From NCBI RefSeq assembly GCF_000482745.1, contig NZ_AXWQ01000006.1, positions 62,001-126,000 of the forward strand: 64,000 bases of DNA, read 5' to 3'. The notes beneath the pieces were generated by a model. That model ran no database searches and was not told the DNA's origin. It saw only the letters and a program-made list of their open reading frames with translations. This document shows, in pieces, positions 44,217 through 51,493 of the stretch (the stretch's first letter is position 1; the number at the start of each line of letters is the position of its first letter). A program made the translations under genes and the position numbers. The DNA comes from Oleidesulfovibrio alaskensis DSM 16109 (GTDB taxonomy: Bacteria; Desulfobacterota; Desulfovibrionia; Desulfovibrionales; Desulfovibrionaceae).

Positions 44217-44232
44217 AACAAGAAGCGTGCCA
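44217..44232 (-). promoter_or_regulatory. Candidate sigma-54 promoter of the transporter-sensor operon
   Basis: On the minus strand the sequence reads TGGCACG-CTTC-TTGTT, close to the consensus TGGCACR-N4-TTGCW. The -24 half is perfect; the -12 half has TTGTT instead of TTGCW. It lies about 100 nt before the transporter start, and the downstream operon encodes a sigma-54 activator. Confidence 0.5.
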
Positions 44233-44390
44233 GACCCGTTGCCCTTACGGACCGGCGCACAGGGCGGCTTGCCGGGCAGTCTGCCGCATGCCGGACGCAT
44301 ACCTCTGTTGACAGTTGCAAACCAAAGTTACCATATCGCTTGTGCTTTGTCTCACTATTACTCTTTTTTTCTTATTTCCAAAAAAAGTTC

Positions 44391-44419
44391 TTGCGCTCCG
44401 CAGGCAATCCGTATAAACA
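44391..44419 (+). promoter_or_regulatory. Candidate promoter of tRNA-Leu(CAG)
   Basis: TTGCGC (44391-44396) followed by TATAAA (44412-44417, spacer 15) or TAAACA (44414-44419, spacer 17). Confidence 0.45.
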
Positions 44420-44460
44420 CCTTTCCTCGACGCACTCGTTACGCGGATGCGCCGTACCGT

Positions 44461-44546
44461 GCCGAGGTGGTGGAATTGGTAGACACGCTAGGTTCAGGGT
44501 CTAGTGGGGGTTCCCCCGTGGGAGTTCGAGTCTCCCCCCCGGCACC
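44461..44546 (+). tRNA. tRNA-Leu (anticodon CAG) with an apparent 1-nt gap in the acceptor stem
   Basis: Class II tRNA with CCA encoded, loop TTCAGGG, anticodon CAG, long variable arm and T arm GGGAG-TTCGAGT-CTCCC. The 5' acceptor strand is GCCGAGG (7 nt), but only CCCGGC (6 nt) lies between the T stem and the discriminator A, so A5 has no partner. Inserting one T (CCTCGGC) would restore the stem seen in tRNA-Leu(GAG). Either a sequencing error or a real bulge. A terminator follows. Confidence 0.88.
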
Positions 44547-44553
44547 ACGAATG

Positions 44554-44587
44554 TAAAAGGAGTCTGTTAGCAGACTCCTTTTTTTTG
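44554..44587 (+). terminator. Terminator after tRNA-Leu(CAG)
   Basis: AAAAGGAGTCTG-TTAG-CAGACTCCTTT followed by a T run. Confidence 0.92.
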
Positions 44588-44589
44588 TT

Positions 44590-45290
44590 ACCCGCTGCAT
44601 CCGGCCAGCCCGTGCGCATCAATGCACTGCCCGCCCGACAAACGCCTGTCGGGCGCCCCGCATGCGCCCCATATGCCCCATATCCCCTGAAACTTTGACC
44701 TTCTCACACAAAATCCGCACTCTTTTTCTTTTCCGGTACAGCTCCGGCAGACGCCGCACAGGCCGCACCGGATATCCGCTGTTCCGGTGAACGTGAATCC
44801 GGATACTCTCATGTGCCGGACATGCCCTCCGGCGCATTCGTACATTCTTGCAGCGCTAGTATCCCGTATTTTCCAGCCGAATCTATGCCGCCCGAATCTC
44901 TGCATCCTGATGTGTCAGCCCGCGCATCATAGCATCGTCGACTCAAGCCAAACAAAAAACGTAATAAGCTGGACAGTTATAAAACAACTGTCATATCAGG
45001 CGACCTGTCCCGATTCCGCAGTTTCGCTGTACACAAAACCGGTATGCCTCCGGCAGTATGCACATCGCCCTTTTTTTCACATATTTTGCCCGAAAAAAAA
45101 GTTCCGCTGTTTTCACACCACACAAAGTGACAACTCAGGTTTACACAAGGGGTTCCCGCCGGCTTTTCCGCCGGGTGATATTTCCTCCGCCGCTTGCAGG
45201 GCACAGCCTGCCGGTCTGCCTTCCCGACCGTGCATCTGAAGGATAGTTTCTCCACTGCACCGCGATGCACCATGGAAAAATCTCCCGGCA
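44590..45290. other. About 700-bp gene-poor stretch
   Basis: No gene supported. It is AT-richer than its surroundings between 44930 and 45130. Frames of up to about 150 codons exist on both strands but lack ribosome sites and family features. It leads into the perfect inverted repeat at 45292-45372. Confidence 0.5.
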
Positions 45291-45291
45291 T

Positions 45292-45372
45292 AGTGATATG
45301 CCCCCCATCAGGTGAATGGTTTCAGCCTGGGGGGCTTTATCACCATGTCCACCTGATGGGGGGCATATCACT
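45292..45372. repeat. Perfect 23-bp inverted repeat with a structured 35-nt loop
   Basis: Left arm 45292-45314 and right arm 45350-45372 are exact reverse complements; key blocks are GATATGCCCCCCATCAGG and CCTGATGGGGGGCATATC. The loop holds a further stem (ATGGT with ACCAT) and a third, degenerate copy of the arm (CCTGGGGGGCTTTATCAC). No T run follows, so it is not a plain terminator. It may be a mobile-element relic, a protein-binding site or a stable RNA hairpin. Confidence 0.85.
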
Positions 45373-45393
45373 GGCGGGGCAGTTTCTGCATAC

Positions 45394-45423
45394 AAAAAAA
45401 CGCGGCCGGATAACCGGCCGCGT
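45394..45423 (-). terminator. Terminator of the MBOAT-SGNH operon
   Basis: On the minus strand ACGCGGCCGG-TTAT-CCGGCCGCGT is followed by TTTTTT, 3 nt after the SGNH gene stop. Confidence 0.9.
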
Positions 45424-45426
45424 CTG

Positions 45427-46365
45427 TCATGGCAAAAGAAACTGCTCCAGCCGCCTTGCATACTGACGGGTGGTCTCCGCCTGAAACTCGGGGGCCACAT
45501 GATCTTCCGAGTCCCCCAATCTGTCAGCGGAAAGCGGAAAAAGCTCCGGCACCACTGTCAGATGGCGCGTCTTGTTCAGCAGCCGCCACACCTCGCGCAC
45601 ATATCCGGCAGAATGCGCAATGACTTCCTCATGCATGGGGCCGAACACAAAAATACAGCGTACCCCCCGTGCAGCGCAATATGCGGCAAATTCATCAAGA
45701 GCCTGTACCACACGCTCACGCGGAGTCCCTGTTATCCAGTTTTTCACACCAAGTGTGCGTCCGCCGTTGTTGAATCTGCTGTCAGCCTGTTCCGTATACA
45801 ATGTCCCGGCACTCAGCTCCGGCGTCATATCCGTCATACCGTGCCGGAGATGCCCAAGATCGGTGACGAACTGCAGATAGCCCGCCAGCACATCAATCGC
45901 CGTCACATTGTCACTCACGGCGATGCTCCGCCATGTCTGCGGACACCATGGGTCAACCGTGGCATACGGCCAGGTACCGGACCGGCGCTGAAAAATGTCG
46001 AGCGTCTGGAAAAAAACCACATTACGTATTTCCGGATGGTGCTGCATGGCGCGCAGGGCCATATTGACCGAACCCTGCACCCCGAAGCTGCCTGTAAGCG
46101 CCAGAGACAGTGCAGGGCGGCCCGTGACTGCGGAAAAAAGCGGAGCACTGACGGCGTTGCCCAATGAACTGTCACCCACGAGAAGAGTATGCACAGGGTC
46201 CGGCAGGGCAATGCGTTCCAGCTGGTACCTGACCAGCGCGTCCTGCTGCACCATCCGGAAACCGGAGGCATAGTTGGCAAACAGAAGCAGCTTGAACAGT
46301 GCAAACAGCCCCACAGTCCAGAACAGGGCATAGAAGGTGTGTCGCTTGTAACGGTCAACGCGCAT
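45427..46365 (-). CDS. SGNH/GDSL-like membrane-anchored protein, partner of the MBOAT acyltransferase
   Basis: A 312-aa protein from ATG 46365 with an N-terminal membrane helix (about 10-32) and a soluble domain with LLVGDSSLGNAV, the block I Ser of an SGNH hydrolase-like fold, and CIFVFGPMHEEVIAHS further on. In alginate and Dlt-type systems such proteins (AlgX/AlgJ or DltD-like) hand acetyl or other acyl groups from the MBOAT protein to the polymer. Here its start lies 2 nt after the MBOAT stop. The acceptor polymer is unknown; the longer upstream frame overlaps the MBOAT gene and is rejected. Confidence 0.82.
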   Translation of the reverse strand: MRVDRYKRHTFYALFWTVGLFALFKLLLFANYASGFRMVQQDALVRYQLERIALPDPVHTLLVGDSSLGNAVSAPLFSAVTGRPALSLALTGSFGVQGSVNMALRAMQHHPEIRNVVFFQTLDIFQRRSGTWPYATVDPWCPQTWRSIAVSDNVTAIDVLAGYLQFVTDLGHLRHGMTDMTPELSAGTLYTEQADSRFNNGGRTLGVKNWITGTPRERVVQALDEFAAYCAARGVRCIFVFGPMHEEVIAHSAGYVREVWRLLNKTRHLTVVPELFPLSADRLGDSEDHVAPEFQAETTRQYARRLEQFLLP

Positions 46366-46367
46366 AA

Positions 46368-47792
46368 TCAAAACCTGAAGTAGATGAACTCGGAGACATG
46401 GGCGGCATCTGCCATGAAATACAGCGAGCAGAAAAGACAGATGACAATCCATGCTGTCCAGAACATGCCGGGGCTTACCAGCCCGCGCAGCGTGCGGGAG
46501 TTGGGAAAGACAAACGCCGCAAGGCACGCCGGCAGCAGAAACTGCAGCTGCCCGTAAGGTCCCACTCCTGTGGCTGCCTCGAACATATCCTTGAACGTTC
46601 TGGTCATGCCGAACCCGTGCAGTCCGGCCATGCCCTCGTATACTTTCAGAGCATCGGCAAAACTTTCTGCCCGGAAAAGCACCCACGCCAGATTGACAAA
46701 CAAAAACGTACAGGCCCATCCCGCCAGCGCCGGCATACGGCGACCGCCTGCAGACCACACTCTGTGCACCGCCATGGCCGCGCCGTGCGCCGCGCCCCAC
46801 GCCACAAACGTCCATCCGGCGCCGTGCCACAAACCGCCCAGCAGAAAGGTAAACACCAGATTGACCAGTGTCCGCGATTCTGACCGGCGGCTGCCGCCCA
46901 GCGGTATATACAGGTAATCACGAAGCCAGCGTGACAGGGTGATGTGCCAGCGACGCCAGAAATCCTGTATGTTCACAGCGCGATACGGGGAAATAAAGTT
47001 ATCCGGCAGCCGGATATTCAGCATCTGCGAGGCACCCAGAGCCATATCGGTATAACCGGAAAAATCAAAATACAGCTGCATGGTGTAGGCAAGGCTTGTG
47101 CCCCAGGCCACTCCCATGCTCAAGGTATCGGCTGAATCAAACCCGTATCCGGCAAACACGGCCAGATTATCTGCCAGCACCACTTTTTTAAACAGTCCCA
47201 GAGAAAACAGGAACAACCCTGTATAAATATTCTGCCACTGCACCACGCGCGACCGCAACGAAGCAAACTGCGGCATCATCTCGGCGTGATGCACAATGGG
47301 CCCCGCGATAAGCTGAGGAAAAAAACATACAAACAGTGCGTAGTCCACAAAGCCGTGCGTACCCGCCCTGCCTCTGTGGCAGTCGACCAGATAGGCCACC
47401 TGCTGAAAGGTGAAAAAACTTATGGCCAGAGGCAGCACAATGTGCTGCAGCGGAACTGCCGCACCGGTAAGCGCATTGTACGAGCCGATCACAAAATCTG
47501 TATATTTGTAATACCCCAGCAGCCCGATGTTGGCCGCCACACCGCCAGCCAGCAACATGCGCCGCAATGTTCCCGAAGCGGACACCATAACCGCCGCGAG
47601 CAGATAGTTACCGGTAAGCGAACACACGATAAGCAGCAGATAAGCCGGATTCCACCAGCCGTAATACACCAGAGAAGCACCCAGCAGCCACAGTGCGGCT
47701 GCCCGAGGCAGGCGGTGTTTGCACAGCAGAAAAAAACCGCAGACTACCAGCGGCAGAAAGACGAACATAAACTGAAAGGTACTGAAAATCAT
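46368..47792 (-). CDS. MBOAT O-acyltransferase (AlgI/DltB-like)
   Basis: A 474-aa membrane protein from ATG 47792 (MIFSTFQFMFVFLPLVVCGFF), with about eleven helices. Family motifs: DMALGASQMLNIRLPDNFISPYRAVNIQDFWRRWHITLSRWLRDYLYIPLGG and the catalytic His in GGLWHGAGWTFVAWGAAHG. It moves acyl groups across the inner membrane for transfer to exopolysaccharide. With the SGNH gene it makes a two-gene O-acylation unit, divergent from the di-Mop gene. The upstream frame is mostly leader. Confidence 0.92.
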   Translation of the reverse strand: MIFSTFQFMFVFLPLVVCGFFLLCKHRLPRAAALWLLGASLVYYGWWNPAYLLLIVCSLTGNYLLAAVMVSASGTLRRMLLAGGVAANIGLLGYYKYTDFVIGSYNALTGAAVPLQHIVLPLAISFFTFQQVAYLVDCHRGRAGTHGFVDYALFVCFFPQLIAGPIVHHAEMMPQFASLRSRVVQWQNIYTGLFLFSLGLFKKVVLADNLAVFAGYGFDSADTLSMGVAWGTSLAYTMQLYFDFSGYTDMALGASQMLNIRLPDNFISPYRAVNIQDFWRRWHITLSRWLRDYLYIPLGGSRRSESRTLVNLVFTFLLGGLWHGAGWTFVAWGAAHGAAMAVHRVWSAGGRRMPALAGWACTFLFVNLAWVLFRAESFADALKVYEGMAGLHGFGMTRTFKDMFEAATGVGPYGQLQFLLPACLAAFVFPNSRTLRGLVSPGMFWTAWIVICLFCSLYFMADAAHVSEFIYFRF

Positions 47793-47934
47793 AACTGCTA
47801 CTTTTGAGACACGAAAAAAGGTAAGACTGCTGCCGCATGGCAGAGGCAGCAGGTCTAGTAACGGTTTAGTGTCACGCCGTAAAGCCGCCGCCTGCCCCAG
47901 ACATGGCAAAAAAAAGCCGCGGGGGGTGGCAAAC

Positions 47935-47980
47935 GCAATACACATCATTATACTATGTGCAGGTGTGTATGCCTTGGGGA
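47935..47980 (+). promoter_or_regulatory. Operator-like palindrome before the di-Mop gene
   Basis: ATACACAT...ATGTG and an outer GTGTGTAT form an interrupted dyad near 47937-47971, about 45 nt before the start. Its position suits a repressor site, possibly molybdate-linked (ModE-like), but the sequence does not match the ModE consensus. Confidence 0.3.
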
Positions 47981-48013
47981 CTGTTCTGACCCGCAACCCG
48001 AAAGGAGACTCAT

Positions 48014-48439
48014 ATGGAAACCAGCGCCAGAAATACATTCAGCGGAACCGTTACCGCCGTCACCTCCAGCGCCGTCCAGAGCGAAGTGGTCATCACCACG
48101 GCATCCGGCAACCAGATTGTGACAACCATCACCAACAACAGCCGCGACCGGCTTGGAATAGCCGTGGGTAAAAAAGCCACGGCCCTGGTCAAAGCACCTT
48201 TTGTCATGCTGGAAAAAGCTGCTGAGCCTTCCCCCACCAGCGCGCGCAATGCCTTTGCAGGCACGGTCACCGGCACCATTGCTGACGAAGTGGTGACAGA
48301 AGTGAACGGAACGCTGCAGGACGGTACTCCCGTGTGCGCAGTAATAACCACCGCCAGCGCCAAAAAGCTGGGAGTGGAAAAAGGAGCTAAATTCATCTTC
48401 TTTTTCAAAGCTCCCTCGCCGATCCTTGTGATGGATTAA
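48014..48439 (+). CDS. Di-Mop molybdenum-pterin/molybdate-binding protein (molbindin-like)
   Basis: Two tandem Mop/TOBE domains: SARNTFSGTVTAVTSSAVQSEVVI...LGIAVGKKATALVKAPFVML (4-67) and SARNAFAGTVTGTIADEVVTEVNG...LGVEKGAKFIFFFKAPSPILV (76-140). Mop domains bind molybdate, tungstate or molybdopterin and serve in storage or buffering. AAAGGAGACTC precedes the ATG. Tungstate- and molybdate-dependent formate dehydrogenases are common in sulfate reducers, so such a protein fits. Ended by a terminator. Confidence 0.9.
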   Translation: METSARNTFSGTVTAVTSSAVQSEVVITTASGNQIVTTITNNSRDRLGIAVGKKATALVKAPFVMLEKAAEPSPTSARNAFAGTVTGTIADEVVTEVNGTLQDGTPVCAVITTASAKKLGVEKGAKFIFFFKAPSPILVMD

Positions 48440-48452
48440 GCCTGAATAAAAC

Positions 48453-48488
48453 AAAAGCCCCGCACCGGAACCGACGCGGGGCTTTTTT
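48453..48488 (+). terminator. Terminator of the di-Mop gene
   Basis: AAAAGCCCCGC and GCGGGGCTTTT arms around a GC-rich loop, ending in TTTTTT. Confidence 0.9.
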
Positions 48489-48673
48489 GATAGACCATAA
48501 CAGTATACTGTATTCTGGCTGAACCATGTGATCTGACAGGAGGGTATGCCCCCGCGCCTGCACGGCACCTTCCCGTCGCTGATGCGGAACACAGCACCTT
48601 CCCCCGGACAGAGGCTGAAACAACTTGGCAGTTCTTCGGGCTTTTGGGGCGGTAACTAACATATGGAGATCTC

Positions 48674-50494
48674 ATGCACGCTTCAACACTGGTCCTGATC
48701 ATACTGTGCGCCGGACTGGCCAGCCAGTGGCTGGCATGGCGGCTTCGCCTGCCTGCGGTTGTCGTTCTGATCACCACGGGCATTATGCTTGGTCCTGCAA
48801 GCGGCATCATCGATCCTGGTCTGTCGCAGGCGGAACTGACGGAACTCATCGGTCTGGGGGTCGCCATTATTCTATTTGAAGGCGGCATGGACCTGAAACT
48901 GGGCGAGATCCGGCGCGTCGGTCATGGCGTGGGGCGGCTGACAATTTTAGGGCCTCCGCTGGCCTGGATTTTCGGTGCACTGGCTGCCCGCTTTGTTGCC
49001 GGACTCAGCTGGCCGGTATCATGGGTGCTGGGCGCCATTCTGGTTGTTACCGGCCCCACTGTAATCCTGCCCTTGCTGCGGCAGGCCCATCTCAACAAAA
49101 GGTCTGCGGCACTGCTGAAATGGGAAGGCATTGCCAACGATCCCGTGGGCGTTTTACTGGCAGTACTTACTTTTCAGTATTTTACGCTTACTGATGGCGG
49201 ATGGACACAGGTGCTTGCGGGACTGGCTTCGGCTGCGGCCATGGCAGGACTGCTTGGCGGGCTGGGAGGCTGGCTCATCGGCTGGCTTTACCGCCGGGGA
49301 GTCGTCCCGACACGCCTTAAGGCGCCTCTGCTGATGGTACTGGTGCTGGCCGCATACTGGGCAAGCAATCTCATCCAGCATGAAGCGGGTCTCCTTACTG
49401 TGACTGTGATGGGAGTGGTCATCGGCAATATGCAGCTTGTGGAACGTGAGCCACTGCGACATTTCAAAGAAAACCTCACCATTGTACTGCTGTCCGCTCT
49501 GTTTATCGTCATTCCTTCACAGCTTCATCTGGAACAGGTGAACCTGCTTAACTGGCCTGTGGCCGCCTTTGTACTGGTCACCCTGCTTGTTGTGCGCCCG
49601 CTGTCAATCGTGCTGGCTACCGTTGGTGCCCCCATGCGCGGCGAGGACAAGCTGTTGCTGGCATGGATTGCTCCCCGCGGAATCGTTGCCGCAGCCACTG
49701 CAGGAATTTTCGGACCGGCGCTGGTAGCCGCCGGATATCAGGATGCCGAAGCACTTCTGCCCATTGTCTTTCTGATCATTTTTACCACCGTGCTGGCACA
49801 TGGGTTCACACTGGGGCCACTGGCGCGAAAACTGGGGCTGGCAGCGGAAGAAGAAAACGGCCTGCTCATTGTAGGAGCCTCTCCCTGGTCACGGACTCTG
49901 GCTCAGGCTCTGAAAAAGCTTGATGCGGATGTGGTAGTGGCCGACGGCTCCTACCAGCGGCTCAGACCTTTCCGGATGGACGGCATAAAGGTGTATTACG
50001 GTGAAATTCTTTCTGAACATGCCGAGCATGAACTCGATGACGAACACCTGAGCTATCTGCTCTGCGCAACCGACAACCATTACTACAACGCGCTGGTCTG
50101 CAAGGCACAGGGGCATGAATTCGGTCATCACCGCACCTTTCAGCTGGCCCCCTGTCAGGAAGCCGGACATGAACAAAAACGGCTTCTTTTGCAGCAACGC
50201 GGCTACTTTGCCTTTGAACCGCCAACAGATTTTTGCACATTGCACCAGCTGTTAAGCGACGGCTGGACAGTACAGTCCACCCGCCTGAGCGACACTTTCA
50301 ATATCGGCAGGCTGAAAGACAGACTCGGCGCTCCCGGTGCCGACTGGATATTGATCGGCGGAGTATCCCCGCAGGGAAAACTGCAGATTTATTCCAATGA
50401 ACAGGCATTCAAGCCTGCCAAGGGCTGGACGCTGCTTTACTTTGCACCCGAGAAAAAAGAGGCAGCACAAGCCAGAAGTGACACAGAACAGTGA
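48674..50494 (+). CDS. CPA1-family sodium/proton antiporter with a cytoplasmic C-terminal domain
   Basis: A 606-aa protein with a membrane domain of about 12 helices (1-395: GVAIILFEGGMDL, GAILVVTGPTVILPLL, GIANDPVGVLLAV) that fits the NhaP/CPA1 type. A soluble C-terminal part follows from about residue 395 with LIVGASPWSRTLAQALKKLDADVVVAD, a nucleotide-binding-like Rossmann stretch as in KTN/RCK-bearing antiporters. It exchanges Na+ or K+ for H+ across the inner membrane and may be gated by the C-terminal domain. It stands alone after a GGAGATCTC ribosome site. Confidence 0.9.
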   Translation: MHASTLVLIILCAGLASQWLAWRLRLPAVVVLITTGIMLGPASGIIDPGLSQAELTELIGLGVAIILFEGGMDLKLGEIRRVGHGVGRLTILGPPLAWIFGALAARFVAGLSWPVSWVLGAILVVTGPTVILPLLRQAHLNKRSAALLKWEGIANDPVGVLLAVLTFQYFTLTDGGWTQVLAGLASAAAMAGLLGGLGGWLIGWLYRRGVVPTRLKAPLLMVLVLAAYWASNLIQHEAGLLTVTVMGVVIGNMQLVEREPLRHFKENLTIVLLSALFIVIPSQLHLEQVNLLNWPVAAFVLVTLLVVRPLSIVLATVGAPMRGEDKLLLAWIAPRGIVAAATAGIFGPALVAAGYQDAEALLPIVFLIIFTTVLAHGFTLGPLARKLGLAAEEENGLLIVGASPWSRTLAQALKKLDADVVVADGSYQRLRPFRMDGIKVYYGEILSEHAEHELDDEHLSYLLCATDNHYYNALVCKAQGHEFGHHRTFQLAPCQEAGHEQKRLLLQQRGYFAFEPPTDFCTLHQLLSDGWTVQSTRLSDTFNIGRLKDRLGAPGADWILIGGVSPQGKLQIYSNEQAFKPAKGWTLLYFAPEKKEAAQARSDTEQ

Positions 50495-50851
50495 TGCGCA
50501 GGATGATGCTGCAGCCAGATGACAACGTATTCCCCGTATCCGCGAGAGATGTCGCCGGTATTCAGCAACAGTTAAAGACTATCATTACGAAACGTATGAT
50601 CAGACCCGCAGCGTCTATCACACAGCTTAACATACTGAAATATTGTAATGTCCTGAGTTGTTTAATGCCTTATGAATACGTATGTAAAATTTGGGCAAAA
50701 GAGCCCTGAAGATTCAAAATTGTTCCGCCCATCACGTTTTGGGACTATATAGCGAGTTCCTCCTTTGGAATATCAGGATAAGCAAAAATGAAAACATAGG
50801 GGAAGGCGAAGACGCGGGATTTTCAAACGGCGTTGGCTCCTTGTAAAAATC
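50495..50851. other. AT-rich stretch at the edge of the accessory island
   Basis: No convincing gene. The base composition drops sharply here compared with the antiporter, marking the left edge of an island that lasts to about 53.2 kb. A 72-codon frame at 50491 lacks a clear function. Confidence 0.5.
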
Positions 50852-51493
50852 TTAGGGCTTAGGCAATTCTGCGGAGAGTAGCCGCATGCTAAGAAAGTTT
50901 TTTACATTCTTAGTGATAGATTTTTCATTAAGGGGCCATTTCGTGGTTCCCATATCTTCTGCTTTGCCACGCCAAGCCTGATACACTTTCACAAACGTTT
51001 TTCCAGTGTATGAAAGATATAAAAAACCGCTCTCAACATTATTGCCGTTTACCACAAACGGATCAGCAAGGCTTTGGCAATGGAAGGTGGTTACCATTCT
51101 GCCATCCTCTGATGTAATCAACATGGAGGTCGGCTTTTCCTTGCATCCTAATGCCATTGCCCTGAAAGATTCAGCTACAAATCGTTTAAAATCATATTCA
51201 GGAAGATACCACGCATATACCCCATAAATTGTAGTCCAATGCTCAAATTCTTGACTTTTAGGAATTTGCTCCAGCGTAAAGCTGTTTTGTTCTTGTTGAC
51301 GGAATACTTTAAAGTCGGAGAGGTCTCCATTTTCTTCCATCCAGTACGCAACTGGATAAGAAAGCGTCCCTTCATACAGATTAATAACCTGACTGATTTG
51401 CTTTTTTTCTGCAGCAACTGCAATGCTTGAAAGCGCAACAAACAAAAAACAGCCCACGATAGAAACGTATCGCAACTTACTCCTGTGATTCAT
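50852..51493 (-). CDS. Secreted protein sharing a domain with the upstream ankyrin lipoprotein
   Basis: A 213-aa protein with a signal peptide (SIVGCFLFVALSSIAVAAEKK, cut likely after AVA-A). The mature part, SYPVAYWMEENGDLSDFKVFRQ ... GFLYLSYTGKTFVKVYQAW..., matches the C-terminal domain of the gene just upstream in order and spacing. I do not know the family. It overlaps the upstream gene by 17 nt, so the two are translated together. Codon use is AT-rich. It probably acts in the periplasm, with the lipoprotein as a partner. Confidence 0.8.
   Translation of the reverse strand: MNHRSKLRYVSIVGCFLFVALSSIAVAAEKKQISQVINLYEGTLSYPVAYWMEENGDLSDFKVFRQQEQNSFTLEQIPKSQEFEHWTTIYGVYAWYLPEYDFKRFVAESFRAMALGCKEKPTSMLITSEDGRMVTTFHCQSLADPFVVNGNNVESGFLYLSYTGKTFVKVYQAWRGKAEDMGTTKWPLNEKSITKNVKNFLSMRLLSAELPKP

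Noticed and set aside
50491..50709. 72-codon frame overlapping the antiporter stop
   Set aside because: No good ribosome site, no domain, and it extends into AT-rich non-coding sequence.
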